Shown here one piece after another: positions 18,634 to 28,960 of a stretch of DNA of 36,997 nt. Numbering within the stretch: position 1 is the first letter of the stretch; each line of letters opens with the position of its first letter. A program made the position numbers and the translations under genes. Origin of the DNA: Hyphomicrobium sp. (GTDB taxonomy: Bacteria; Pseudomonadota; Alphaproteobacteria; Rhizobiales; Hyphomicrobiaceae); assembly GCF_020852195.1 (NCBI RefSeq), contig NZ_JADZBI010000107.1, forward strand, positions 1 to 36,997. Direction: 5' to 3'. The notes under the pieces were generated by a model that saw only the letters and a program-made list of their open reading frames with translations, did not search any database and was not told the origin of the DNA.

Positions 18634-19698
18634 ATGATAAGCGAACAGGTAACGGCCCTAGCACGCCAGGCGATTAAGAAAAGGATTTTTCCTGGATGTG
18701 TCGTGGGTCTGCTGGACAATAGTCGTCAGGATGTCTGCGCCTTGGGGACGCCGACATATGAGAGCGACAAGCCCGTTTCCGAGTGTAGCATCTATGACGT
18801 GGCCTCCCTGACCAAGACAGTCGTGACTGCCACGCTGATGCACCTCTTGATCGACGAGGGACAGTGCAGCCTTTTGGAACCCGTGTGCACATACATTCCC
18901 GAGTACGCTCAAAACGGCAAAGACGGGGTGCTGATCGAGCACCTGATGAGCTACACGGTTCAGCTCGCGTCTCCCTACATCGATGATTGGAAAGGAGACA
19001 CGACGCTTTGGAAGTTTCCGGAGCTCTTGGAGATCTACTACGGAGCATCGCTCAAGGCCGCGCCGGGCGAGACCTATCTCTATACGGACGCGACCGCCAT
19101 GCTGCTGGGCGAGTTGATACGGCGGATCGCCGGCGCTGACCTGGACACACTCGCCGAGCAGCGGATCTTCCTGCCGCTCGGCATGCACGACAGCACGCTC
19201 GATCCCTCGTCGTGGGACAGGGATCGCATCGTCCCCTCGGGCTACCGTCCCGATGGAACGCTTCTCTGGGGTATTCCAAACGACGAGAAGGCGGAAGTCG
19301 CGTACGCTTGCGGAATCCAGTCAGGCCTGGCGGGTCTCTTCACCACCGTTCCCGACATCCTGAGTTGGGTCGAGATGGTGTTCGGCGGAGGCCGCGTCGA
19401 CGGACGCACGTTTCTCAGCCCTCGCGCGATCGAGCTCATGACGCGCGATTACTATCTTGGAAAGCCGTTTCGCAGCGCGCTCGGGTGGGGCGACGGGCCC
19501 ACTCATCAAGCGCTCGACGGCGCCGTCGGCATGAGCATCCTTGCCAAAGGTGGCTTTACCGGGTGCTTCATGGTGGGCAGCCTCACCACCAGGAAGGCGG
19601 TCGCCTTCCTCTCGAACCGAGTCTATCCCGAGAGGCCCGTGAATTTGGAGCCCTGGCAGGAGTTCCGCAGGTCGATCGTTCGGTGCGTATTTGAGTAG
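18634..19698 (+). CDS. Serine hydrolase, beta-lactamase (class C/PBP-like) family
   Basis: SxxK motif in IYDVASLTKTVVTATLMHLLIDEG; FLPLGMHDSTLDP; SGLAGLFTTVPDILSWVEM; GGFTGCFMVG. Confidence 0.9.
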   Translation: MISEQVTALARQAIKKRIFPGCVVGLLDNSRQDVCALGTPTYESDKPVSECSIYDVASLTKTVVTATLMHLLIDEGQCSLLEPVCTYIPEYAQNGKDGVLIEHLMSYTVQLASPYIDDWKGDTTLWKFPELLEIYYGASLKAAPGETYLYTDATAMLLGELIRRIAGADLDTLAEQRIFLPLGMHDSTLDPSSWDRDRIVPSGYRPDGTLLWGIPNDEKAEVAYACGIQSGLAGLFTTVPDILSWVEMVFGGGRVDGRTFLSPRAIELMTRDYYLGKPFRSALGWGDGPTHQALDGAVGMSILAKGGFTGCFMVGSLTTRKAVAFLSNRVYPERPVNLEPWQEFRRSIVRCVFE

Positions 19699-19713
19699 GA
19701 ACAGCCACTTCCG

Positions 19714-21072
19714 ATGAATGCGCCCACGCCGACCGACAAAAGCTTGCAGACCGCGGTGTTGGCCGCCCTTTCCGTCTATCTTCGCCCGGGCGTTCTGATC
19801 GTCCTGCTTTTGGGTTTTTCCTCGGGGCTGCCGCTCGCGCTCTCGGGCGAGACGCTCAGGGTCTGGATGGCCGACCGCGGCGTCGACCTCGGCACCATCG
19901 GGCTACTCACGCTTGCGGGGCTGCCCTACACCTTGAAATTCCTATGGGCGCCCATCGTCGATGCCTGGGACGTTCCCTATCTCTCGCGTCGGCTCGGGCG
20001 GCGGCGCGGCTGGCTGGTCGGCTCCCAATTGCTGCTGATGGGTACGATCGTGTTTCTCGGCACGCGCAACCCGCTGTCGGCGCCGCTCATGGTCGGGCTT
20101 GCCGCGCTCCTTGTCGCCTTCGCGTCCGCGACGCAGGACATCGTCATCGACGCATTCCGCGTGCAGAGCCTGCCCGCCGACCAGCAGGCTGCCGGTATGG
20201 CGAGCTACGTTGCCGCCTACCGCGTGGGTATGTTGGCCTCCGGCGCGGGCGTAATCGGTCTTTCGGCATGGCTCGAAACGCAGGGCGTGAGTAAAGAGGC
20301 GATCTGGCCGATCGCCTATGCCGGGGCTGCGCTCCTCGTGCTTGTCGGCCTCGTCGCCGCACTGCTGGCGCGCGAGCCGGCCAGCGCCGAGGCCGATGCG
20401 GCGGCGGCCGTTCGTGCCGAGCCGATCAAGCGCTTCTTCGACACCGCGAAGGGCGCGTTCGTCGAATTCTTCAAACGGGATGCAGCCCTCGCCATCCTCG
20501 TGTTCGTCGTGCTCTTCAAGCTTTGCGATGCCCTGGCAGGCGCCATGACCGCGCCCTTCGTTCTATCGCTCGGCTACACCAAAGCCGAGTATGCCGCGAT
20601 CGTTAAGGGCGTAGGGCTCGCCGCGCTCCTTGCCGGCGGATTTGCCGGCGGCGCGGTAGCACGAGCGTTGCCTTTGCACACCTCTCTCTGGATCGCCGCC
20701 ATCGTCCAGATGCTGTCCAATCTCGTATTCGTGTGGCTTGGAACGCAGGCGACGAACCTCTGGTCGTTGACGGTCGCGATCGTGGTCGAGAATTTCTCAG
20801 GTGCCATCGGCACAGTTATTTTCGTGGCCTACCTCTCGGCTCTCTGCCGCAATCCTCTGCACACGGCCACCCAATACGCATTGCTGACGGCGTTTGCGTC
20901 CACGGGACGCACGCTCTTCTCGTCCGGCACCGGCTTTGCGGCGCAAATGCTCGGGTGGCCGGCTTTCTTCATCACCACGGCGCTCGCCGCGCTGCCGGCG
21001 CTCGCACTCATGACGTGGCTCGGCAAACGCGACCATTTCCGCGCGCTCGAAGCCGAGCGAAACAGTGCCTAG
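19714..21072 (+). CDS. AmpG-like MFS permease
   Basis: LRPGVLIVLLLGFSSGLPLALSGETLRVWMADRGVDLGTIGLLTLAGLPYTLKFLWAPIVDAWDVPYLSRRLGRRRGWLVGSQ is characteristic of AmpG; 15 bp after the serine hydrolase. Confidence 0.88.
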   Translation: MNAPTPTDKSLQTAVLAALSVYLRPGVLIVLLLGFSSGLPLALSGETLRVWMADRGVDLGTIGLLTLAGLPYTLKFLWAPIVDAWDVPYLSRRLGRRRGWLVGSQLLLMGTIVFLGTRNPLSAPLMVGLAALLVAFASATQDIVIDAFRVQSLPADQQAAGMASYVAAYRVGMLASGAGVIGLSAWLETQGVSKEAIWPIAYAGAALLVLVGLVAALLAREPASAEADAAAAVRAEPIKRFFDTAKGAFVEFFKRDAALAILVFVVLFKLCDALAGAMTAPFVLSLGYTKAEYAAIVKGVGLAALLAGGFAGGAVARALPLHTSLWIAAIVQMLSNLVFVWLGTQATNLWSLTVAIVVENFSGAIGTVIFVAYLSALCRNPLHTATQYALLTAFASTGRTLFSSGTGFAAQMLGWPAFFITTALAALPALALMTWLGKRDHFRALEAERNSA

Positions 21073-21380
21073 CGCAGTGCCAAAGCTTAGCGAACCCTTG
21101 CCGTCTACCGAGCAGGCCCGGTCATCGGTCAGTTCCAGATAACCGCTTTTTACCGCTATGCGGACATCATAGGCGTGATCTTTGATATGGATGGTGTTTT
21201 GTCGCGCGTGTCTGCAACTGGGACGGACCGTAAAAAATTGGCCGGGGCAGCGATGGGCCAGGAGCGGGAATCGCCGCGCTGCGAAATCAGACCTTCGTTA
21301 ATCGCTATTTTCTTAGTGTGCGGTCTGCAACCTTATTAACATCCGTACACCGCAATCCAATTTTCAAGGAGGCGGAACGC

Positions 21381-21647
21381 ATGTGCGCATACGCCAACCT
21401 CATTGGTTTGGGATTGCTGCTCACTTCAGCAGCGACGTCAACGCGCAAGACGCCCAGCCGTGCGCCCGACGCCGGAACAGCTCGCCAACGACAATAAACT
21501 CTTCATATCGCAACTTCCGAAGGGCTCATCCTGATGAATACGGGGATGCCGTCATCGGGACCCATGATTGTCGAGTCGATCAAGAAGCTCGCTTTCGAGG
21601 ATCAAGTCGACAAGGAGAAGGGCGTTTCAAATCCGTCGCATGAATAG
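21381..21647 (+). pseudogene. Relic of a subclass B3-like metallo-beta-lactamase N-terminus with internal deletion
   Basis: TPEQLANDNKLFI in one frame and EGLILMNTGMPSSGPMIVESIKKLAFEDQ in another; stops before any HxHxDH zinc motif. Confidence 0.65.
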
Positions 21648-21730
21648 CGGGAAGCCTGCTTTCGACTTTGTCTAGCGACGGTTTGCCGGCCATCGCGCCA
21701 CTCCGACGATGCTCGGCAGGGAGAGATCCA

Positions 21731-22278
21731 ATGTCACGCGCGAGAACGACCATCTGGTCCGATCCATCGCTGATTTCCCGATCGGTAGTCACTGCGACTG
21801 TAGCGTGTTTCGCGGCGCTTGCGCTCAACCAACCGCCTGCTGTAGCGGAAGAGGCCCATGGAACGCCGATCTCTGTCAACGTACACAACTTCATTCGCGC
21901 CGAAACGGATCTCTACTTTGCCAAGACCGCCGTCGACGATGGTGCGTTCGGCGCTTCTATCCGCCGAAGAACGACGGCAAGACTGTCCATAAGCTCACCG
22001 TGAAGGACGTGCCGGTGGACGGTTTCTGGTCGGTCAGCGTCTACAACGACAAAGGCTTCTTCGAGAAGAACGACATCAATGCCTATTCGCTCAACAATCT
22101 CACGGAGAAGCCAAACAAAGACAGCTCCGTCACGATCCAGTTCGGTGGCTGCACGAAGGAGACGGCGAACTGCCTGCCTATCATGGCAGGCTGGAACTAC
22201 ACCGTGCGTCTCTACCGGCCTCGATCGGAGATTCTCGATGGGAGCTGGAAATTTCCTGAGGCCCAGCCGAGCAACTGA
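21731..22278 (+). pseudogene. DUF1254/DUF1214-type protein with internal deletion and frame change
   Basis: N-part SVNVHNFIRAETDLYFAKTAVDDGAFG in frame 2, C-part FYPPKNDGKTVHKLTVKDVPVDGFWSVSVYNDKGFFEKNDINAYSLNNLTEKPNKDSSVTIQFGGCTKETANCLPIMAGWNYTVRLYRPRSEILDGSWKFPEAQPSN in frame 1; junction near 21945-21955. Confidence 0.8.
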
Positions 22279-22580
22279 GCGATGTCTGCTCAGGGTTATC
22301 ATCGGGCCGCCTATGCGGAGACCAATTCGGCTGCTTTCACCCAGCGAGCCGACGTACTGAGTAAGTGCAACTTGTTGGCGAGCCGAGGTCCTGGCCACTT
22401 CTGCAATTGGGACGCAGCGTCCGCTTGTTTGACGTCCTCGCCCGTTCGGCCCTTGTGGAGCGCTCCCGGCCCACAGCAGTCATTGTCGGATCCAGGGGGC
22501 TAGGGGTCAGATGCTTTCTTAAGGGGGGACTTTGGAAACCTTCTGCTCAGTTATGGATGCGTGATCGACAGTCGACGCTT

Positions 22581-23482
22581 TCAGGGTGTGACCAATGTTC
22601 CCGCATTCTCGGACAGGACGGCTTCGGCCTGCGATAGGGCGCCGATGCCTGCCGTTCTGCCCGTCCGTTCGACGAAATCGCATACCGCAGTGACTTTCGG
22701 TCCCATCGAGCCGCCGGCAAAAACGTGACGCCTGAGATTCCGCGCCTTGATCTGCCGAATAGGCTCAGCGCTGGCGCTCCCCCAGCCGAGATAGACGGCG
22801 TCAACATCGGTCAAGATGACAAGTCTGTCGGCGCCTAAGTTCTCGGCCAGAAGGGCTGCGGCAAAATCTTTGTCGATGACGGCCTCGACCCCGGTGAAAC
22901 GGCCGTCGGCCTCGCGTTGGACGGGTATGCCTCCACCGCCCGCGCACACCACAGTTTGACCTGCGGCAACAAGGGAGCCGATCACTGCCTGCTCGACAAA
23001 CGCGATCGGCCTCGGTGACGGGACGACGCGGCGTACACCCTTTCCATCGTACGCGAAACTCCAGTCATGTTGATTTTGCAGAGACGCAACCTCATCGGCG
23101 GCGTAGACAGGCCCGACAGGTTTCGTCGGCGTCTCGAAGGCCGGATCCTCCGAGTCGACGATGGTCTGGGTGAGGAGCGCCGCGATCGGCCAATCCGGCT
23201 GCGCGTTCTTCAGCTCCTGGGCAATGACGTAGCCGATCATTCCCTGCGACTCGGCGCCGAGCACATCAAGTGGATAGGGTGGCACAGCCTTGTAGGCATC
23301 AGCCTCAAGGGCAAGAGGCCGACCTGAGGACCGTTGCCGTGCACGATTGCAACCTCGTGATCCTGGCATGCCCGTGCCAACACGCCGGCGGCAGCGCGCA
23401 TGTTGCGGCGCTGGTTCTCGGCGGAGAGGACCTCGCCGCGCTTGAGCAAGGCATTGCCGCCGAGCGCGATGACGATCCGCAT
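22581..23482 (-). pseudogene. arcC: Carbamate kinase with apparent single-base frameshift
   Basis: [17 protein letters not shown]...[11 protein letters not shown] in one frame, then [34 protein letters not shown]... in the other. Minus-strand CTCTTGCCCTTGAG where CTC TTG GCC CTT GAG (LLALE) is expected. Confidence 0.85.
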
Positions 23483-23485
23483 CGG

Positions 23486-24610
23486 TCAGGCCGCGCCAGC
23501 GATCTGGAAGGAGCGCCGGCCGAGCGGCTCCTGCTGCGTGATGCAATGGATGTTGCCGCCGCCGAGAAGGATTTCACGCCCTGGCACCGTCACGATGCGC
23601 CGCGTGGGAAACAGTTTGGCAAGCGTCTTCTGGGCAGGACCATCGTGAGGATCGTCGAAGCGCGGCATGACGATGACGTCATTGGCGATGTAGAAGTTGA
23701 CATAGGATGCCGCTAGGCGATTACCTGCCTCGCGTGGCAACGTACCAGCCACCTTGTCTACGCCAGCCGCTTCCTCGGCCGTGATCAGAACCGGCGCCGG
23801 CACGTGGATCTTATGAATCTTGAGAGACCGGCCCCGCGCATCCGACATCCCCTTCAAACGCTCGTATGCCCCGGTGGAGATTTCATACTGAGGATCGGTG
23901 GGATCGTCCGTCCAGGTCAATACGACCTCGCCCGGCGCGACGAAGCGGCAGAAGTTGTCGACATGTCCATTCGTCTCGTCGAGATACACGCCCTTCTCGA
24001 GCCAAAGGATGGCGTCGACACTGAGATAGTCCCGCAGATACTGTTCGATCTCGGCTTTGCTCAAATCCGGGTTTCGGTTTGGGTTGAGGAGGCATTCCTC
24101 GGTCGTGAGGAGTGTTCCTTCGCCGTCGACGTCGATTGATCCGCCCTCGAGGATAAAGTCGGGTGCGTAACGGTCATCGCGTTCGAGCTCGACCACTTTC
24201 TCGCCGACCAGATCGTCCTGATCCCAAGGGAAATAAAGTCCACCGGCGAGCCCGCCCCAGGCGTTGAACTTCCAATCAACGCCGCGTACCTCTCCGGCGT
24301 CGTTGACCACGAACGTCGGTCCGCAATCGCGGATCCAACTGTCGTTGCTGGTCATCTCGACCAGGCGAATGTCGGGGTCGAGCATCTCGCGGGCGATAAG
24401 ATATTGGCCGGGCGACGCACAGACCGTCACCGGTTCACCTTGCGCGATGGCAGCCGCCACCTCCGCGAAGGCGTGTTGAGCCGGCTTGGCACCAGCCCGC
24501 CAGTTGTCAGACCGCTCGGGCCATAGCATCCAGCATCCGACATGAGGCTCCCATTCGGCTGGCATACGAAAACCGTCGTGGCGTGGGGTTGCGGTGAGAA
24601 GCTTAGACAT
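23486..24610 (-). CDS. aguA: Agmatine deiminase
   Basis: [94 protein letters not shown]. Confidence 0.96.
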   Translation of the reverse strand: MSKLLTATPRHDGFRMPAEWEPHVGCWMLWPERSDNWRAGAKPAQHAFAEVAAAIAQGEPVTVCASPGQYLIAREMLDPDIRLVEMTSNDSWIRDCGPTFVVNDAGEVRGVDWKFNAWGGLAGGLYFPWDQDDLVGEKVVELERDDRYAPDFILEGGSIDVDGEGTLLTTEECLLNPNRNPDLSKAEIEQYLRDYLSVDAILWLEKGVYLDETNGHVDNFCRFVAPGEVVLTWTDDPTDPQYEISTGAYERLKGMSDARGRSLKIHKIHVPAPVLITAEEAAGVDKVAGTLPREAGNRLAASYVNFYIANDVIVMPRFDDPHDGPAQKTLAKLFPTRRIVTVPGREILLGGGNIHCITQQEPLGRRSFQIAGAA

Positions 24611-26024
24611 TGGTCGTGACCTCCGTGGCGCTTGAGGGACGGCTGCGACGGACCAGAAGCTCCCCGACGAGAACCGTCAGCACCACGCCGCCGACGACGG
24701 AGAGCGCATAGGCGGCGTCGAACGCGTCGGGCTTGTAGATGAAGAACACGATCGCCTGCAGGATGAAGGCCATGCAAAGGACGCTGAGCGCGACCGCGAC
24801 CCGGTAGCTGCCGGGTACGCGATAGGGTCGCGGCCGGTCAGCATCGATCTGTCGAAGCTTCAGGAACGACAGGAACAGGAGGAAGTACGGAAGAAGGAAT
24901 ACGACAGACGAGAATGCGAAGATGGTCCAGAAGAGATCCTCAGTGTCCTTGGCGAGGAGCCCGTAGACGAGGAGCACGGCGCTGCTGATCACGCCGCACA
25001 ACACTGCGGAGCTGGTCGGCGTGAGGTAGACGGGATGCAGCTTGGCGAAGATCGCGGGCAGGTCGCCGCGGTTCGCGGCCTCGGCCGCAGACCTGTTGGC
25101 GCCGATGGTCCAGGTCGTCATGTTGGCAACGAAGGTGTAGAGTGCCATGGCGATCAGTACGGCGGTCAGGGCGCTGCCGAAAGTCCCCGTTCCGAATACG
25201 CGCTGGTAGGTGTCGAACAGCCCCTGGATAAGGCCGATCTCCTCCACCGGCAACGCCAGCAGAATGCCCACTGTGGCGAAGATATAGAAGAAAGCGATAA
25301 TGGCACCGGAGGTGATGATCGCCACGGGCACATCGCGTGCCGGGTTCTCCATCTCCTCGCCGGCGCCGGACATCAGTTCGAACCCAAGATAATTGTAGAT
25401 GATGACCGGAAGAAACGCGAGGCTGGCGCCCCAGCTCGGGGCCAGCGTCGCCAGGCTGAACTCGTTCGCGGCGCCATTGGAGAGCGCGTAGGCGATGCCG
25501 CCGAAGCCGAGCGCCAGCATGATGACCACCTTGAACAAGGCGCCGATGTTGGGCACCCACTTGCCGACCTCGAGCGTCACGATGTTGATGCCGACCGTCA
25601 GCCACGTCAGGGCCAGCGTGATGACGATCTTCGTCGACATGCTCATCTCCGGGGCAAGCACCTCGGAAAGAAGCCCGGCGAAAAGAATGTAAACGGAGGG
25701 CATCCAGAAGGCGACGTTGACCCACCAGAGCCACGCGGCACGGCCCGCCCACATTGATCCGAACGCACGGCGCACCCAGGCGTAGATGCCGCCCTCCTCG
25801 GTGTAGGTGCTTCCGAGCTCCGCCGTGATCAGGCCATAGGGGATGAAGAACAACACCAGTGTAAAAAGCCACCAGAAGATCGACTGCACGCCGATCGATG
25901 CCGCTGCGGCGAGCTGATCGATGACCAGGATGGCGCAGACGGTGAACAGCGTCATGTCGAGCCCGCGCAGGACCCTACGGAAGCGTCCTGCCGGCGGTGT
26001 GGGAGCCTGCGTGAGACTGGCCAT
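24603..26024 (-). CDS. APC-family amino acid/amine permease (probable agmatine/putrescine exchanger)
   Basis: 12-TM APC pattern ([52 protein letters not shown]); located inside the agmatine operon. Substrate is inferred from context. Confidence 0.85.
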   Translation of the reverse strand: MASLTQAPTPPAGRFRRVLRGLDMTLFTVCAILVIDQLAAAASIGVQSIFWWLFTLVLFFIPYGLITAELGSTYTEEGGIYAWVRRAFGSMWAGRAAWLWWVNVAFWMPSVYILFAGLLSEVLAPEMSMSTKIVITLALTWLTVGINIVTLEVGKWVPNIGALFKVVIMLALGFGGIAYALSNGAANEFSLATLAPSWGASLAFLPVIIYNYLGFELMSGAGEEMENPARDVPVAIITSGAIIAFFYIFATVGILLALPVEEIGLIQGLFDTYQRVFGTGTFGSALTAVLIAMALYTFVANMTTWTIGANRSAAEAANRGDLPAIFAKLHPVYLTPTSSAVLCGVISSAVLLVYGLLAKDTEDLFWTIFAFSSVVFLLPYFLLFLSFLKLRQIDADRPRPYRVPGSYRVAVALSVLCMAFILQAIVFFIYKPDAFDAAYALSVVGGVVLTVLVGELLVRRSRPSSATEVTTNV

Positions 26025-26040
26025 GGCGGCCTCCTTCTGT

Positions 26041-27054
26041 TCAGGAATTGAGGAACGCCTCGACGCGGCCTCGGTGGTGGTCGACGAGCTCGTGCGAGGG
26101 ATGATAGAGGCGGGGATAGACGAAGTGGACGAGCAGCCCCTTCTCCGTGTGCAGCCGGTTCTCCGACTGGTCGTAGATGATCGAGCGCGGCCCATCCATG
26201 ACGGCGTCCGTCACCTCGACGCCGCGCGAGGCCGGCAGGCAGTGCATGAACTTGGCATGGGCCGGCGCGCGTGTGAGCAACGCCTCGTTGACCTGATAGG
26301 TCGGCATGAAAGCGCGCTGGCGGTCCGGGATCTCGGCCTCCTGGCCGATCCACCACCAGAGGTCGGTGTAGATGAAATCCGCGTCACTCACAGCCGCGTC
26401 GACGTCATCGGTGACCGTGAGCGATCCGCCGGATTGCGCGGCATTGGCCTCCGCGATAGCTTGCCATGCCTTTGGCGCCTGGTACTGCGGTGGCGCGGCA
26501 TGGGTGAAATGCATCCCCATCTGCGTGCAGATCATCATCAGCGAGGAGCAGACATTCGTGGCATCACCAATGAAGGTGACGCGCACCTCGGAGAGAGGCT
26601 TGCCCGAAATCCTGTGCTCGATCATCGTGAACACGTCGCACACGACCTGGGTGGGATGGTTGTAGTCCGTCAGCCCGTTGAGCACGGGAACGGTGGCGTT
26701 GACCGCCAGATCCAGCACGGTCTGGTGCTTCAGCGTGCGCGCCTCGATGACGTCGACCATGCGGCTGATGACACGCGCGGTATCGCGGACGTTCTCGCGC
26801 TGGCCCAGGTGGATTTCCCCGGGCCGCAAATAGAGGGCGTGACCGCCGAGCTTGGTCATCGCCACCTCGAACGACACGCGCGTGCGCGTCGATGGCTCCT
26901 CGAAGATCATGCCGAGCGAGGCGCCGGAGAGCAGCCGCGGGCAGGCTCGCGCCTTGTCCGCTTCCTTGAGCAGGCGGATCAGCTCGATAATGCGAAGCAG
27001 CTCTTCCCGCGTGAAATCCTGGGTATCGATGAAGTGACGCAAAGGTGTTGGCAT
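26041..27054 (-). CDS. ptcA: Putrescine carbamoyltransferase
   Basis: Carbamoyltransferase motifs STRTRVSF, NGLTDYNHPTQVVCD, MHCLPASRGVEVTDAV; operon context with aguA supports PTCase over OTCase. Confidence 0.85.
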   Translation of the reverse strand: MPTPLRHFIDTQDFTREELLRIIELIRLLKEADKARACPRLLSGASLGMIFEEPSTRTRVSFEVAMTKLGGHALYLRPGEIHLGQRENVRDTARVISRMVDVIEARTLKHQTVLDLAVNATVPVLNGLTDYNHPTQVVCDVFTMIEHRISGKPLSEVRVTFIGDATNVCSSLMMICTQMGMHFTHAAPPQYQAPKAWQAIAEANAAQSGGSLTVTDDVDAAVSDADFIYTDLWWWIGQEAEIPDRQRAFMPTYQVNEALLTRAPAHAKFMHCLPASRGVEVTDAVMDGPRSIIYDQSENRLHTEKGLLVHFVYPRLYHPSHELVDHHRGRVEAFLNS

Positions 27055-27133
27055 TCGGCCGTCCTCTGCTGAGGCATTGGTGTCCTAGCGGCCGCATCCT
27101 TCTGAAGGAACGAGAGGTGGACGGCACAGCGTC

Positions 27134-27139
27134 AACGTA
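27134..27139 (-). promoter_or_regulatory. Putative -10 element of the ptcA operon
   Basis: Minus-strand TACGTT (TANNNT); predicted +1 near 27127 puts the FNR/FixK box near -41. Confidence 0.4.
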
Positions 27140-27160
27140 GTCACCGCGCCGCTGAGGTAA

Positions 27161-27174
27161 TTGATCTAGCGCAA
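27161..27174. promoter_or_regulatory. FNR/FixK-type box
   Basis: TTGATCTAGCGCAA, matches the TTGA/C-N6-T/GCAA pattern; about 107-120 bp upstream of ptcA. Confidence 0.7.
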
Positions 27175-27493
27175 TTAATGCTGCGCTAAGCCCTTCAATG
27201 GTTTTTCCACCTGCTTCCTGTTTCCCCTTGCACGCCAACGAAATGCAGGCCGTGAGATCGTTTGCGGTTGGCCGGTTCCTGTCATCTTGGGCAGAGACGC
27301 CAAATGGCCGCTCGTGACCCTGAGCCACAGTCGCGCTGCGGTTGCAGAAGGTCCGCAGTCGAACACTTGGCAGACCCACGTCCGGTCTCGTGACTTCAGC
27401 AGTCGTTGGCGTGGGCCGGTCCGACGCGAGCTTGTGACCCGTTGCGGACCTGAAACGGCGTCCGGGCTGTTGAGATCAGTGATAGGGTGCGCA

Positions 27494-28960
27494 CTACATC
27501 GCCCTAGGCGGTCCGAACCAGGTGCTCAGCGCGTCGGAGAGCCCTGGCTCCGTCTGCTCGCCTACCCAAGCCACATATCCGTCGGGTCGGATCAACACGA
27601 CGGTGGGCGCGGTGACCTCACCAAGGACAGGAAGCACCCATGTATCATCACATCCTGCGTCGATCAGCTTGACGCGATCGGCCCACGGCGTGATGTCGAG
27701 GCTGGCGGGTTCACCGAGGTTGAGCAGCACCGGCCGGGCATCGTACAGCAAGGTGAAGACCCGCAGCGGACCGTTGGCGGTGATCAAGTCGAGATCGGGC
27801 ATTCGATGCCCAAGCAGCGGATGCCCCTCACCGAGATCGTAGCGGATGTCGAGGCCCGACATCGTCGCCGTGTACCACCTGTGCGGCTCGTCCATCTTCA
27901 TCACCCCGGACATCATCTTGCGCAGGGCGTTCGTCCGGTCGTCGCCGCGGTTGAGCGCGGTGATCGCCATGGTGTGCTGGAGTACCCGCGCAGCGGCCGG
28001 GTGCCGCTCGGTCTGGTAGGTATCGAGGAGGCTTTCCGGCGAGGTGCACCCGACTACCTGCGCCAGCTTCCACCCGAGGTTCACCGCATCCTGGATCCCT
28101 ATGTTGAGTCCCTGCCCACCGGCCGGGGAATGAATATGCGCCGCATCGCCGGCCAACAGGACTCGCCCTTCCCGGTAGGTCGCAGCCTGTCGCGCCGCGT
28201 CGGTGAACCTGGAGAGCCACGTGACGTTGCGGACGCCATAGTCCGTCCCGTAGGCGGCGACGAGCGCCGCGCGAAGCTCCTCAAGTGCTGGATTGTCTCC
28301 TTGCTCGAGCCGCTGCTCCGTCACCACGCCGCCGACGCGCTTGCCGTCCTCCAGTTTGCCCAGGGCATAGATGCCCTTCTCGCCGTTGAGGATCCCCCAA
28401 ACCGGCTCCTCGGCCATCTCCGCTTCAAAGATCAGGTAGCTGATATCCGGATCCCACCCAGGGAAGTCGATGCCGGCCGCCTTGCGGATCAGGCTGCGCC
28501 CCCCGTCGCACCCGACGAGGTAGCTCGCCCGGAGCGACGCGCCGTCCGAAAGCGTTACGTCCACCCCTGTGCCGTCCTGCGCGAAGCCGGTCACCTCGCG
28601 GCCGCGATAGAACGTCACCGGCAACTCGCCGACCCAGTCGGCCAGAGTATTCTCAAACTGCTGCTGCCGCAGCCCGAGCCAATAGTTGTGCCGTGTCGGA
28701 AGGTCGCTGGAGTCGAGGACGGCCCCGGGGAACAGTGCAACCTGGTGCTTCTGGCCCTGTGAGACGAAGCGTTCGGCGATGCCGCGCTGGTCGAGCATTT
28801 CGATTGTTCGGGGATGCAACCCACGGGCGCGGGAACTCGCCAGCTCCTGGTTCACGCGCCGCTCAACAGTGGCAACGTCGACGCCCGCCAGCGCCAGTTC
28901 GCCCGCCAGCATCAACCCGGTCGGGCCTCCTCCGGAGATCACCACCGCATGGTCGGTCAT
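27494..28960 (-). CDS. FAD-dependent aromatic/antibiotic monooxygenase (PHBH-fold, PgaE/Rox-like)
   Basis: GGGPTGLMLAGELALAGV (GxGxxG), LVGCDGGRSLIRKAAGIDFPG, RVLLAGDAAHIHSPAGGQGLNIGIQDAVNLGWKLA. Confidence 0.9.
   Translation of the reverse strand: MTDHAVVISGGGPTGLMLAGELALAGVDVATVERRVNQELASSRARGLHPRTIEMLDQRGIAERFVSQGQKHQVALFPGAVLDSSDLPTRHNYWLGLRQQQFENTLADWVGELPVTFYRGREVTGFAQDGTGVDVTLSDGASLRASYLVGCDGGRSLIRKAAGIDFPGWDPDISYLIFEAEMAEEPVWGILNGEKGIYALGKLEDGKRVGGVVTEQRLEQGDNPALEELRAALVAAYGTDYGVRNVTWLSRFTDAARQAATYREGRVLLAGDAAHIHSPAGGQGLNIGIQDAVNLGWKLAQVVGCTSPESLLDTYQTERHPAAARVLQHTMAITALNRGDDRTNALRKMMSGVMKMDEPHRWYTATMSGLDIRYDLGEGHPLLGHRMPDLDLITANGPLRVFTLLYDARPVLLNLGEPASLDITPWADRVKLIDAGCDDTWVLPVLGEVTAPTVVLIRPDGYVAWVGEQTEPGLSDALSTWFGPPRAM

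Noticed and set aside
18430-22560. Weak similarity between noncoding stretches around 18440-18560 and 22370-22520 (CCACTTCT..., CCCACAGCAG).
   Set aside because: Shared words are short and scattered; cannot support a dispersed repeat family without alignment.
27287-28762. 491-aa plus-strand ORF opposite the FAD monooxygenase.
   Set aside because: Antisense shadow of a well-supported gene.
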